Shown here: one piece after another, positions 10,761 to 22,619 of the stretch
How the letters are laid out: each line of letters starts with the position of its first letter
How positions within the stretch are numbered: the stretch's first letter is position 1
Source of the DNA: Cinnamomum chago
Taxonomy: Eukaryota > Streptophyta > Magnoliopsida > Laurales > Lauraceae
Direction: 5' to 3'
DNA: 64,000 bases
NCBI GenBank assembly: GCA_038049695.1
Contig: CP142453.1
Location: 34,824,501-34,888,500, forward strand
The notes under the pieces: model-generated
Seen by the model: only the letters and a program-made list of their open reading frames with translations
What the model was told of the DNA's origin: nothing
Database searches by the model: none
Made by a program: the position numbers and the translations under genes

Positions 10761-13407
10761 TTTTTTATTAAATTGATTATTTGGGGGTAAATAAAGGCAT
10801 AAGCATAAGCATAAGCATAGGGACTATGGGGCAAAATGAGATCCGGGAGAACTAAAGATAGTCTTGAAGCAAGAATCTTAGAGAAAACTATGCAGATGAA
10901 GTTGAGCAGGCTGATTGGACGGCAATCTCCAAAAGAGGAAGGGGCTGCTTCTTTGGGAAGATGAGAAATAAGAGTTTAAAGCCTTTAGAATCTTTTTGGA
11001 AAGGAAAATATTTTTTTTACAATGGTTATGACTGTCATTCCCACTATGTCCTAGCAGCTACAGAAGAAACTGCCCGTGAAACCGTCACGGCCAGTATAGT
11101 CCCTGATTAAGTTCTTTAATTTTCCATAGAACCATACAACGTGTTCTCATATATATAATTGATTTTACAGCCTGGTATCTAGAGCGGACTTGAATGTAGT
11201 GTATGCTAAATATGCAAGACTTAATGGTTCGTAATTTGTTGTTTGATGGTTCGTAATTTGTTGTTTGTAAATTGAGGAATCACGGTGTAATTTTCAGACA
11301 TTCTTCCTTTCTATTTTCAGGACTAGAGTGGCCAGAGCTAACTTTTGGAGCATGGAGCAAAAAAAACTAGATGTAACTTGAGACAGTTAGGATTGCTTCA
11401 GCTATGGAGTGCTGCTTTATGTTTCTATTTTGTGTGGGGCTGAACTCATTTTGTGCCAACTACATTGTTGGGCTAGGTTTATTTTGTAATGAATGTTATT
11501 TCATTTAATATATATTATTGAGGATTTAAACGAAAAAAAGAAGAAGTTAATGCGCACTTGTGACCCGATCAAACACTTTAGATGGTGGTGCACCAATTAG
11601 AGCAATTGAGCCGAATTTTCATTTTTATATTTTTACCTATTTGGCACATCTTCGGCGCTGACCTTACTTATACTGTCTGCGAACTCTATTAGGGCTCGAA
11701 ACCATGTTTCTTCTCATTCTTTTCTTCTCTATTCCAGTATACCGCTGAGACCGACCTTGAACAAGTGCTTCTGCGTGGTAGCTGCCATTTCCACTTGCAC
11801 CGAGCTTCAAACCTCCTCCTCAACTGCATCTCTTTGCTCCCGATCGATCTTTCCATCGTTTGTTTTTCCCATCTTGACTGTAGATGTATCTATCTCCTTC
11901 CATTTTTGAATCTTTCACTATATTTTTGTATTTTCCTTACTTCTGGTTCTCCCGCCATCCTGCATACGATATCGAAATACATGGTACATGGGTTTCGACG
12001 TCGTTGTAGGATTTGTAGATTGTTCGTTTGAATGGACTAGGGTTTGTAGGATTCCGAATTTGGGGTTTTCTGAGTTGAAAATGACGATGGTTCAGCAGCA
12101 GTTACCGTCTTTGGCAGTTAGAATGAATTTTTTCTCCTTGCTCCTTTTTCTTGTTTTGTGAAATGGATTGAATTGATTTTGGTCACAAAGCTTTAAGATA
12201 ACAAAGTTATTATGTTTTTGGGTGTTCAGTTAGATCTGTAATTAAATTAAGATTATGGTTTGATTAGTTTCCTTTTATTTAATTGATCTTTTTGTCTATT
12301 TCCAAAACCTGCCTCATTGATGCAACCCAAATGCATGGGATCTATATGGAAAACATGTCTTAGTCAAGTGATCTAAAATTAGGCCATTTTGTGTTCCAAA
12401 AATGGTCTCTAGTTTCTTTATGAAACCACATTTTAGTTGAACCAGGTCTGAAACTATTATCAAGGAACCACCATGGGATCAATAATGAAACTCTTTTTAA
12501 TCGAACTATTTATTAAAGGAATGGTTCAAATACAAAGATGAGGGTTATAAAATTAAAATGTTAGGATAATTTAACTAGAATAATATTGGCCTGATACTTT
12601 ACTAGTAAAGAGAAATCTGTGCCGAGCACGAGAAAGAGCAAGCAACCAACTAAATTTGTAATACAAAAATTGTAAAGATCGAGAGTTAGAATTGGAGGTG
12701 CACCGATTTTTTAGTGCATATTTTTTATACAATGTAATTAATAAGTAAAATCAACAATATTAACAAATATAGTTGGTTTCAAATAATCAATAATACATCA
12801 TTTACTTCCTTGCAAAATCAACAATCTACCCTTCATGAACTTTAACTATTGTGGTGTTAGACAAAGCTTTTTATCTTTTACTTCAAGTGGACGTAATCTA
12901 TCACTAATATTGGATTGTTATGAAATGTATATTTTTTAGTGTTCACTATTCCATGTAAGCATGAAATTTTTTAGTGTTCATTATTTCCGTCTTGTGAACA
13001 TTTTCTTATGTATGACTTGCCTTTTTATGTGTACTTGCCTTCATAACATTCAATGCTTTCATGTCTAAGACGTCCACAGATGTCTAAAGAGAATACATGC
13101 AAGGACGAATTGTCCTGCAACGAGGCTAATACCTCAAATGCACAATCAGCCCGACTTTTGTGCGAGCAAGAGCATCATATTTCCGCCGCTATTGAATGCG
13201 GTTTGGTATACCCTTTTTCGCACAACCACTAATCAATTGAACTTCCTTTCAATCTATAGCTAACGTTGTTCAAACTGTCATTTTTCGTATGAGTGGTTGT
13301 GTTTGGGTGCTTTATCCTAACCTCCCTCCACTCTCGGTCTTACCGCCTGACTTGCAGTGAACCTCCCTCTACATTTGTTGTGCTATATTTGTTCTTGGAT
13401 ATTGATC
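10761..13407. other. Intergenic, no supported gene
   Basis: A short TAAGCA tandem lies at 10,796-10,820. 'TGGTATCTAGAGCG' at 11,173 faintly resembles a retrotransposon primer-binding site but has no LTR beside it. A 5'-UTR-like pyrimidine stretch near 11,690-11,900 carries an 88-codon frame (11,765-12,031) with no recognised domain. Nothing else is supported. Confidence 0.5.
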
Positions 13408-13429
13408 CACTACAACAATTTGCACTTTT

Positions 13430-13760
13430 ATCGGCGTTTTTTCCCTGCGCAATCATTAAACGCCGGGAAAAGTATAATTTTTACCGGCGAAAAAGCTTCT
13501 TTCGCCAGGAAAAGATAGAGTTTTCCCGGCGACAATTTTTCGTCGGCAAAGGTTCTATTTTTCTCGGCGATTTATTTTTTTCGCCGACAAAGGTCATATT
13601 TTTTCCGGCGATTTGTTTTTTTCGCTTGCAAAGGTGAATGTTTCACTGGCGATCCAAATAATTCGCCGGCAATTTCACCCGCCAATTATGCCCGCTGTAT
13701 TTTTCCCAGTATATTTTTAAAAACATTTTTACCGGCGCACTATTTGCGCCGTGAACCGGG
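13430..13760. repeat. Left subterminal CGCCGG motif array
   Basis: Repeated variants of CGCCGGGAAAA, CCCGGCG and TTCGCCGG in both orientations, spaced 20-40 bp. In CACTA elements such arrays are the binding region of the TNPA-type protein. The 114-codon frame crossing it is an artefact. Confidence 0.8.
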
Positions 13761-14325
13761 ATTGTTATTACTAATGACCAGAGCCCAAAACAGAATTCTG
13801 AATCCCTCATCTCTCTCTGACCCTCTCTCGCCCGCCATCCCCTGCGTCTCCGATCCTTCCATCTCCTTCTCCCTCACGACCTCAGCCCTCTCCTCCATCT
13901 CCCAGGCGACCTGCGCAGAACCCCCCTCTCCTCCATCTCCCAGGCGCAGAACCCCCCTCTCCTCCATCTCAATCACCCTAATCCCATCTCAAAAACCCCC
14001 CATCTCCATCTTCTTCCTCCCTACTCAGACCTCCCCATCGCACCATTCCTCTCTCACGCCTCACCCTCTCCATGCCTCCCCTGTGTATCAAGCATCTCCA
14101 TCGCCCATCTCACAGTATCCCCTGCGCATCAAACATCTCCATCGCCCATCTCGGTCTCTCCTCTATCCCCATCACCTGAGGCTGATCCCTGCCATTCATC
14201 AGAAGACCACCACATCCCTTGCCTCTGAGTCTCTCTCGTCTCCCTCTGCATCTCTCTCGGTGTACCACCTCCTCTGTTATTTTCTCTCCGGCATCTTGTT
14301 TGGTTCAGAGAAGTAGAGAGAAGCA

Positions 14326-14594
14326 ATGGCGACGAACCTGGTTATATTTCAGAAGGTATAAAGGCAAATTGATCTTTGAATGAATGAAGTTTTTTTTTCC
14401 GTCTTTCTTCTTTCAATCTTTCTGGGGTTGTCTTTCTTTCTAACCTTGATCTTAAAGTTTAATTTTTCCAGGGATCTGGGCTTCAGATTTTCTGTAAGAA
14501 GAGAGATAAAGAGAGAGAAAGCGATCGTTACCCCTACAGAGTCATTGAAATCACGCCTCTGCCCAAAAACTTCGGCATTCGCTGCTTCCCCTCT
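14326..14594 (+). pseudogene. Captured two-exon gene 5' fragment, unidentified
   Basis: ATG at 14,326 opens a 10-codon exon (MATNLVIFQK) ending at 14,355 before GTATAA. After an AG acceptor at 14,470-14,471, a second exon 14,472-14,594 runs 41 codons in the same phase. It includes DRYPYRVIEITPLPKNFGIR and stops at a GT donor. A CT-rich 5'-UTR-like leader precedes the ATG. Codon phase and splice sites fit a real gene start, and its place inside a non-autonomous CACTA suggests a captured host fragment. I do not recognise the family with certainty. The short N-terminus rich in hydrophobic and basic residues does not decide localisation. Confidence 0.5.
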
Positions 14595-14937
14595 GTAGGC
14601 CAATTTCTGATTACTCTTTTTTTGGGTTTTTCAACTGCATTGGTTTAGAAACTCGATTTTGGACTATACACGAAACGTTTTTTTTTTTAATTAGTTTGAA
14701 ATGTCGATTTTGATCTATATGCGAACTGGGTTTCTTGATATTGGTAAATCAAGTGAGATATGATATGCAGAGGGGAGTGAAATCTACAAAAAGTCAATAC
14801 CCAGCAATAAAGTTTGCATTTATAGTTGGGAAAGGAAAGTTGTGTCAAAGGGGTGCAGCTAGAATTGGTTAAGAACCATGCGGTTAAGCAAAGTGATGGT
14901 TTGGTAAAGGAGGGACTTCACAATTATATAATATAAA

Positions 14938-15725
14938 GTGAACTCCTTCTAACAACTTTTATTATAAGTGATCGATTGATATTCCCCATCCATTTTGGAG
15001 AGATCTCTTATTCCTCAAAACCTTTGGAGGAACATAAAGCTCCTCCCCGACTTGTCTTCTCTCAAGCTCTCCATCTTCACAAAGCCTCAGTTCTGATCGG
15101 TATGAAATGAACAACGAGTAAGAAGCTTTGAATCTCATGGCATCGTCTAGATAGAAGTCATAACTCTCTTTTCCGCAGCAGAATTTGCATCTAACAACAA
15201 AAAGAACTCGGAATGGAATTGATTGCCATGGCATAATCAACTTCATCTGCGCGCGCTCGTGCATATCTCACCCTACACTTTCTCATCGGTTTTGGGAGTC
15301 GTCTGGTATGAAATCAATGATATCTTTTTTCGAATTTCAGTCTTTAAGAATTAGGTCTTTTTTTTAACATAATCAGGGGTATTTATATTTATATAAGGGA
15401 AGGGAAGCAATTTGATCAATGCTACAATCAAAGCCCGTATCACTTCAAAGAATCTCATCAGGTGTGTATTTTTTCCTTTCTAGACCAGACCTCAAAAGAG
15501 GGAATTTCAGTAAAGAAGAAAAGGAGACTATAATAAGATTGCATGAAGTCCTTGGAAACAATAAAAAAATAAAAAAAAAGGTGTACAGATGAGCACAACC
15601 ACGATCAACATCTCGTGTAAAATACAAGAGAAATAAGACAGAACGATGTGAAACATATGTTCATAGGCTTCTGCATATTGCGTTTTTGTGATTACTCTTA
15701 TCAAAAGTTTTATTGGCCTGACAGA
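14938..15725. other. CACTA interior left of the Sirevirus
   Basis: A 100-codon minus-strand frame (15,264 to 14,962) contains a Cys-Gly-Lys stretch (CKFCCGKESYDFYLDD) that is not obviously low complexity. I recognise no family. It could be part of another captured gene or chance. The rest holds no supported feature. Confidence 0.3.
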
Positions 15726-15730
15726 CCTTT

Positions 15731-16556
15731 TGTGAGTATTTTTGAGTGTTGGCTAATTCATTGGGTGGACAAAACATGGGAGTTCATGTAATTTGCAATT
15801 CTTAGTTGGACCACTTCGTATTGAAGAAGAATTCCTAAGTAGCAGGAAGCAGGGAGTTTTCAGCATAGAGACAGACCGATCGATCGGACCTGCAGGCCGA
15901 TCGATCGCCCAGAAAAAGGCCTCAGTTAAAAGTCAGGCCGATTGATCGGACCTGCAGTCCGATCGATCGGACAGCGGCGAAGCCTCAACTATTTTTTAGC
16001 CTCTTCCTTCTTATGTCCTGTTTTCCAATCCTATTCAAACCCAATCTCTCCCATACGATTCTAGAGCTTATTTAAGGGTTTAAACCCTTCAGAAACCTTA
16101 CCTCTCTCTGATCTAAACCCTAGATTATCCTAAGAGAGATTTACTTCCTCCAGAGAATTCTTGTGAGAGATTTATGTGCTGAAGCCTAGTTCTCTGGAGA
16201 ATCCCCATCCATCTTCCAGCCAATTCGCCTTGCTTAAGGCGTGGAGATTGAAGTACTGGAGAAGGTGAACGGCGTGGTCGTCGACAAGATTCACGGTGGT
16301 CCTTAGGTTGTGATCAACTGTAAAGGAGAGTGAGTTTATCTTGTAACTTTTGAGTTTATAGTGCTTGATCTTTCTGGACCGGTGCTAGGTCCCGTGGTTT
16401 TTTCCCTTCACAGGGTTTTCCACGTAAAAAATCTTGTGTCCGTCTTCTTGATTGGTTGCTTGATTAACTTAGGTTTTGATTCCATATTCGTATCTGTGCT
16501 GGGATTTATTTTACTTTCTGTTAGGTTTGTGTTTATCAACCCTTCAAGAATTTCCA
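15731..16556 (+). repeat. 5' LTR of the Sirevirus
   Basis: It begins TGTGAGTATTTTTGAG and ends AATTTCCA just before the primer-binding site. At 15,874-15,973 it carries four palindromic boxes of CCGATCGATCGG type, linked by ACCTGCAGG/ACCTGCAGT. A TATA-like TATTTAAG lies at about 16,070, and the downstream part looks like a transcribed leader. It is 21 bp longer than the 3' LTR. Confidence 0.93.
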
Positions 16557-16558
16557 CT

Positions 16559-16570
16559 TGGTATCAGAGC
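16559..16570 (+). promoter_or_regulatory. Primer-binding site, initiator Met tRNA
   Basis: TGGTATCAGAGC starts two bases after the LTR end. It matches the usual complement of the 3' end of plant initiator methionine tRNA, which primes minus-strand synthesis in most plant copia elements. Confidence 0.9.
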
Positions 16571-16615
16571 AGATTCACACTAACTTGTTGTGTGAGATCT
16601 TCATAGATTTCTGAT

Positions 16616-19600
16616 ATGGATATTATTAGAGATGGATCATCTATTTCCAAACCTCCTCTCTTGGATGGTTCGAACTACCATTATTGGAAAGTTCGAATGA
16701 CTGCTTTCCTTCAATCCATAGATGTGGATGTCTGGAACTGTGTGGAATTTGGCTACACCAAGCCTACTGTTGCCACTGATGACAACAAGATCATTGAAAA
16801 ACCCATGCCTCAATGGACCAAGGATGATAAACAAGCCTTCAATTTTAATAGTAGATCCTTAAATGCCATTTTTAATGGTGTTTCTCCTTCGGAATTTCGT
16901 CGGATATCTGTTTGCAAAACTGCTAAGGAAGCATGGGATATATTAGAAACTGTCCATGAAGGTACTCTCAAAGTTAAGCAAGCCAAACTTTAGAATTTGA
17001 CTACTGCTTTTGAAAATCTGAAAATGGATGAAACTGAAGTTTTTGATAATTTCAATGATAAACTGTCTGCTATTGTTAATTCTACTTTCTACTTGGGTGA
17101 AGTCATTCCTGAACATAAAATTGTTAAAAAGATTCTCCGATCTCTTCCTGAGAGATTTGACCCAAAAGTAGTAGCAATTGAGGAGTCCAGCAATTTGGAT
17201 TTAATCAAAGTTGATCAATTAGTTGGCAACATGCAAACATTTGAAGCTAATCTCAGGAAAACAAAGAAATCTAAAGGGATGGCTTTGAAGTCTCATCTGG
17301 AGGATGACAATGACTCTGAACAAGAGACTGAAGACCGAGAACTTGATGCTCTCTTTGTTAAAAAGTTTAAATTTTTTTTGAAAAATGACAAGGATTTTAA
17401 AAATACTGCACAAAAAGGACAGAATAAGCCTTCTTTGTTTAAATCCAATGCTGGTCAAAATCCTGAGAAAAATGTGTCCAAAATTCCCCCCAAGAGTACA
17501 CACTGTTATGAATGCAAAGGTTTTGGTCATTATGCTTCTCAATGTGTCAATAGAACTTTCCGATCTCAAGGAAAGGTTTTGAATGTCACATGGGATGATG
17601 ATTCAAATAAAGACTGCAATGACACTGAACCCGAATCATCATCACCTGAACATGGTAAGTTTATGGCTTTTATGGCAAGATCTAATGATTCCTTTCTGCA
17701 GGAAGATGTGGAAAAATCAGATGAAAGTATTTCAGAGGATCTTAATTCTTTGTCAGATAATGAACATGATTTAGTGGAAGCATATCAGAGTCTCTTAAAA
17801 CACTCTAGGAGGATGACACAATTGAATGATATTCTGAAAGGAAAATGGAAAGCTGCTGAAAAAGAAAATCTTGTAATTAAAACTGAAATCAATGAAGCCC
17901 AAGGTAAAGTATCTCAACTTGAATCACAGCGTACCATTCTATCTGACAAGTTGGTTTCTGTAGGGAATGAGCGTGATTTACTACATGAGAACTCAATTCA
18001 AGCTGAGAAAGAAATACTAAACCTAAAGAAAGAACTGGATTCCTGCAAAGCGGAAAATGCTAGCATCTCGGACAAGCTCAAAAGGACTATTGCTGAATTG
18101 ATCTCTACCAAAGCTGATCTTAATCGGATGAACACAGGGTCAAAGAAACTTGATGAAATTCTGGGCGCGCAAATCATGTCTAGCAGCAAGCATGGCCTTG
18201 GATTTGAATATGGTGCATCCTCCTTCAATAACCAAGGTAAATTTGTTCTGGGTAATACACTGTTTGCTATTGAACCTACTGTTTCTCAACCACAACATGT
18301 GAACCCCAATATCAAGAAGTACATGGCTCAACGTAAATATGTTCCTACTTGTCATTTTTGCGGAATCATTGGACATATTAGGCCTCATTGCAATAAATTA
18401 CGTAAGAAACTTCGCAATGAAAGAAGGAACATCAATTTGATTCCATATAAGGTCAAACAAAAATCCATTTGGAAACGTAAATTTGATCTTTGTTGCAATG
18501 TGGTACTCACGACTCTTAAGGCACAAAGTTCACATGTTTGGTACTTAGACAGCGGGTGCTCTAGACATATGTCAGGGGATAAGTCTCTTTTCACGTCACT
18601 TGAAAGTCATCATGGTGGTAATGTTCAATTTGGAGATGGAAGCAAATCAAAAGTCATTGGTAAAGAATCTGTCAACATACCAGGTATGTCAACTATCAAT
18701 AATGTCTTTCTGGTTGATGGACTTAAGGCAAATTTGCTAAGTATCAGTCAATTCTGTGAGTCAGGTAATGAGGTTCATTTTTCTCTAAATACTTGCTCTA
18801 TTGTCGACAGTCATGGAAAACATGTTCTTTCTGGTAAAAAGAATTCCGATAATTGCTATGTGGTTGTCACTGAAAATGTCTTGAATTGTAACTCTGCTGC
18901 TGTTAATACTGTTGACCTTTGGTATCAAAGGCTGGGTCACATTAACCATTCTGATTTGGAAAAACTCTCTAAGCAAGAATTAGTTCGAGGACTTCCCAAA
19001 CTTCAAAAACCTCATAACCACGTGTGTGGTCCTTGTCAATTGGGGAAACAAATTAGAGCACCACATAAAAAATTAGATATGCTTACTACCAAGAGACCAC
19101 TAGAGCTACTTCATATGGATCTTATGGGTCCTTCAAAATCTGCAAGTATTAGTGGCAAAAAGTACATTTTTCTTACAGTTGATGATTTCACTAGATTTAC
19201 TTGGGTGCGTTTTCTTAGAGATAAATCTGAAACCTTTGATGTATTCCATTGCTTATGGTTTCAACTTCTTGCAGATAAAAGTGAACAGTTTGGAGGAATT
19301 GCACGAATCAGATCTGATCATGGCACTGAGTTTCAAAACTCCTCTTTTGACTCTTTTTGCACTGAAAATGGAATTAAACATGAATTTTCTGCCTCGAAAA
19401 CTCCACAACAAAATGAAGTTGTTGAAAGAAAAAATTGGGTTGTACAAGAAATAGCTCAAGTCATGATCCATAGTAAGAATGTGCCACACAGGTTTTGGGC
19501 AGAGGCAGTTAACACTGCTGTTTATGTGATCAATCGAGTCTACATCAGGGCAGGCACAAAGAATACTCCCTATGAACTATGGACTGGTCGAAAACCCACT

Positions 19601-21685
19601 GTTAAATACTTCAAAACTTTCGGGAGTAAATGTTATATCTTGAAAGATAGAGAACATCTTGGAAAGTTTGACTCCTGAAGTGATGAAGGGATTTTTCTTG
19701 GATATTCTTTAAACAGCAAAGCCTACAGGGTGTTTCACTTGCGTACTTCAACCGTCATGGAATCTATCAATGTCATTGTAGATGACGCTGGACCTTCTTA
19801 TTTTTTTGATGACGAAGATGAATTTCCACTAACTCTTCATTCTTCTTTGCAGGATGAGCTAGATGGGAAGCAACATACAGAACGACAAGATCCAGTCACA
19901 CCGGATCAAGAAGCTGTTATTCCTGACACAGAATCTGAATCTGAAAGTGAAGAGTCTGGACTGAAAGAGAAAGGTTCTGCTCAAAGAACACCAAGTCATC
20001 AATCCTCTCCAAGAAAGGAAGTACATCCTAGATCCCAAAAAGGTCAGGTAATCAGAGATCATTCTCTTGACAAAGTCATTGGTGATATTCATGCTCCATT
20101 AAAAACTCGTCAGCAAGTCCAAAGTGAGGTAAATTTCTTGTGTTATGTTTCATCTCTTGAACCCAAAAACATAAATGAAGCGCTTATTGACGACTCCTAG
20201 ATTAACGCCATGCATGAGGAGTTAGGTCAATTTGAGCATAACAATGTTTGGAAACTAGTTCCACGGCCCAAAAATACACATGTCATCGGGACAAAATGGA
20301 TCTTTAAAAATAAAACTGATGAATTTGGACAAGTCATTAGAAACAAAGCGAGACTAGTTGCCCAGGGCTACACACAGGTGGAGGGAATAGATTTTGATGA
20401 AACGTTTGCTCCGGTTGCTCGTCTTGAGTCCATTCGCATTTTATTGGCAATAGCGTGTTCCTTGAAAATCAAGTTATATCAGATGGACGTCAAGAGTGCC
20501 TTCTTGAATGGGTTTTTGAATGAGGATGTGTATGTAGAACAACCGAAAGGTTTCCAAGACCCTCATAGCCCTGATCACGTGTTCAAATTGAACAAAGCTT
20601 TGCATGGTTTGAAGCAGGCCCCTCGAGCATGGTATGAGAGACTGACTATCTTCTTGTTAGAAAACTCGTTTGTACAGGGCAGCGTTGATAAAACACTATT
20701 CATCAAGAGAGAAAGAAACAATATCCTCATTGCTCAAGTTTATGTGGATGATATTTTTTTCGGATCCACATCTGAAAGTCTAGCTACCTCATTTGCCACA
20801 TGTATGTCCCAAGAATTTGAGATGAGTATGGTAGGAGAATTATCCTTTTTCTTAGGTCTGCAAATCAAACAATGCGAGAATGGGATTTTTCTCTCTCAAT
20901 CCAAATATGCTCACAATATTTTGAAGAAATTTGGGATGAACTCAGCCAAGCACTCCAGTACTCCCATGAGCACCATAGTTAAGTTGAGTTTAGACTCTTC
21001 CGGGAAAGATTTTGATGAAAGAATGTATCGAAGCATGATAGGAAGCTTGTTGTACTTGACTGCTAGTCGACCAGACATCTCCTTTAGTGTTTGTGTTTGT
21101 GCTAGGTATCAGTCAAGACCTAAGGAATTCCATGTCCAAGCTGTGAAGAGGATTCTGAAATATGTAAGTGGAACCACTGATTTTGGAATATGGTTTTCAA
21201 GAGATACAAACATGAATGTTGTAGGCTACTCAGATGCTGACTGGGCAGGTTGCGTAGATGATCAGAAAAGCACTTTTGGTGGTTGTTTTCTTATTGGCAA
21301 TAACTTGGTGGCATGGCACATTAAGAAACAAACATCCACCTCCCTATCCATAGCTGAGTCAGAATACATTGCGGTTGGAAGCTGTTGCACACAATTGTTA
21401 TGGATGAAACAAATGCTATCTGATTACGGCATTGTACAAACCACAATGGTTGTTTATTGTGATAACAAAAGTGCCATTGACATCTCTAAAAACTCGGTAC
21501 AACATTCCAGAACCAAACACATAGACATAAGGCATCATTTTATTAGAGATTTGGTTGAAGAGAAGGTCATTAGCTTGGAGCATATCCCTACGGAAAATCA
21601 ACTGGCTGACATTCTTACAAAACCCTTGGACCCAACTCGGTTTGACTCCCTTCGCAAGTCTCTAGGTATTTGCTCACACCCTTAA
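16616..21685 (+). pseudogene. gag-pol: Sirevirus gag-pol polyprotein with three nonsense codons
   Basis: One frame of 1690 codons from the ATG at 16,616 to the stop at 21,685, broken by TAG at 16,991, TGA at 19,676 and TAG at 20,198; no frameshift is seen. In order: a UBN2-type Gag (SNYHYWKVRM); a first zinc knuckle CYECKGFGHYASQC (about 17,503); a Lys/Glu-rich coiled coil (17,760-18,160); a second knuckle CHFCGIIGHIRPHC (about 18,352); protease with WYLDSGCSRHM (18,540); GAG-pre-integrase with the HHCC pattern (18,918-19,070); integrase core with HMDLMGP, IRSDHGTEF and NEVVERKN; reverse transcriptase with YVDD (about 20,743); RNase H with SDADWAGC and ending in ILTKPLD. Each stop is one transition from a sense codon. 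The product would normally be cut by its own protease and form a cytoplasmic particle. Confidence 0.93.
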
Positions 21686-22532
21686 TTTTTTTCCCATCTT
21701 TTAGTGATTTCCCTAACTTGTGATTCATTGAATTTTTGCCAAGTTTAAGTTTTTTTGGGCACTAAAATTTACTCATAGTTTGATGGTTATGGTTTGATTG
21801 CATATAATCAGTACCCTTCTCTCCTGGCACATAGCTTAAAAAAAAAAAAGGTACCGGAGGATCAGGACTACCTACGAGTATGTGTGATAGCTGTTATATG
21901 ATTGAAAAGTTTCATTAGAGAAGGCTACCATACTCATTAGTGTGAAAGTCACCTATGATGGATCTTACTTGTTCATTATTAAAAAAAAAAAGAGTCGATT
22001 CTGTTGTGTGTGATCCTATCATTTATCCTAGAACAGACTATTTTTCAAAATTTACTCTCACTCTTACACTCTTATGCTTGGTACAAGATTCAGTGTATGA
22101 ACATAAGGGTCTCACCCTTGCTCATTCACCCTTGCTCGTTTCACTTACTTGGCCCAGGACCGATCGATTGGCCTGACTAGACCGATCGATCGGACATCGT
22201 ATCAAGTGGTTTTTAAATCAGTTCAGTCCGTTTTTTTTTCCTTTGTTCCCTTTCATCTTCTTCTCTTTTGTTGCCCTAGAACCGGTTTCCACTTCCCCCT
22301 TCGCGACCTTCAGTTGGGATTGCTCTCGCTGCGGTATGACTTTTCCTTCTTCCTTTCTTTCATTCCTTTTCCTTTCTTCTGTGTGTCTTTGGTTTGGTAG
22401 AGGCATTGGGTGATTAGTGTTTGCTTGTTTGGTTGTGAATGATTGAAAATAATTTGTGTGCTGCACCTGTTTCTTTAGTCTTGGTTTGAATGTACTAAGT
22501 TGAGATAGAACTCTTCATATTGTACATCCATT
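21686..22532 (+). other. Sirevirus spacer between pol and the extra ORF
   Basis: Non-coding. It holds two further CGATCGAT boxes at about 22,158-22,198 and a pyrimidine-rich leader-like stretch before the next ORF. Confidence 0.6.
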
Positions 22533-22619
22533 TTGGATGACCCATTTCTAAGTAGAAGGTTGGATATTTTTATCTATGTCATGCACACCAGGTGTTTGTT
22601 TGTTTGCCCCAACGAAGAA

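Noticed and set aside
11173..11190. Primer-binding-site-like TGGTATCTAGAGCG
   Set aside because: No LTR end, polypurine tract or coding domain is nearby; the match to the Met-tRNA primer site is interrupted.
13744..14316. 190-codon Ser/Pro-rich frame
   Set aside because: It is a CT-rich leader ahead of the captured exon at 14,326; its composition follows the nucleotide bias and it shows no motif.
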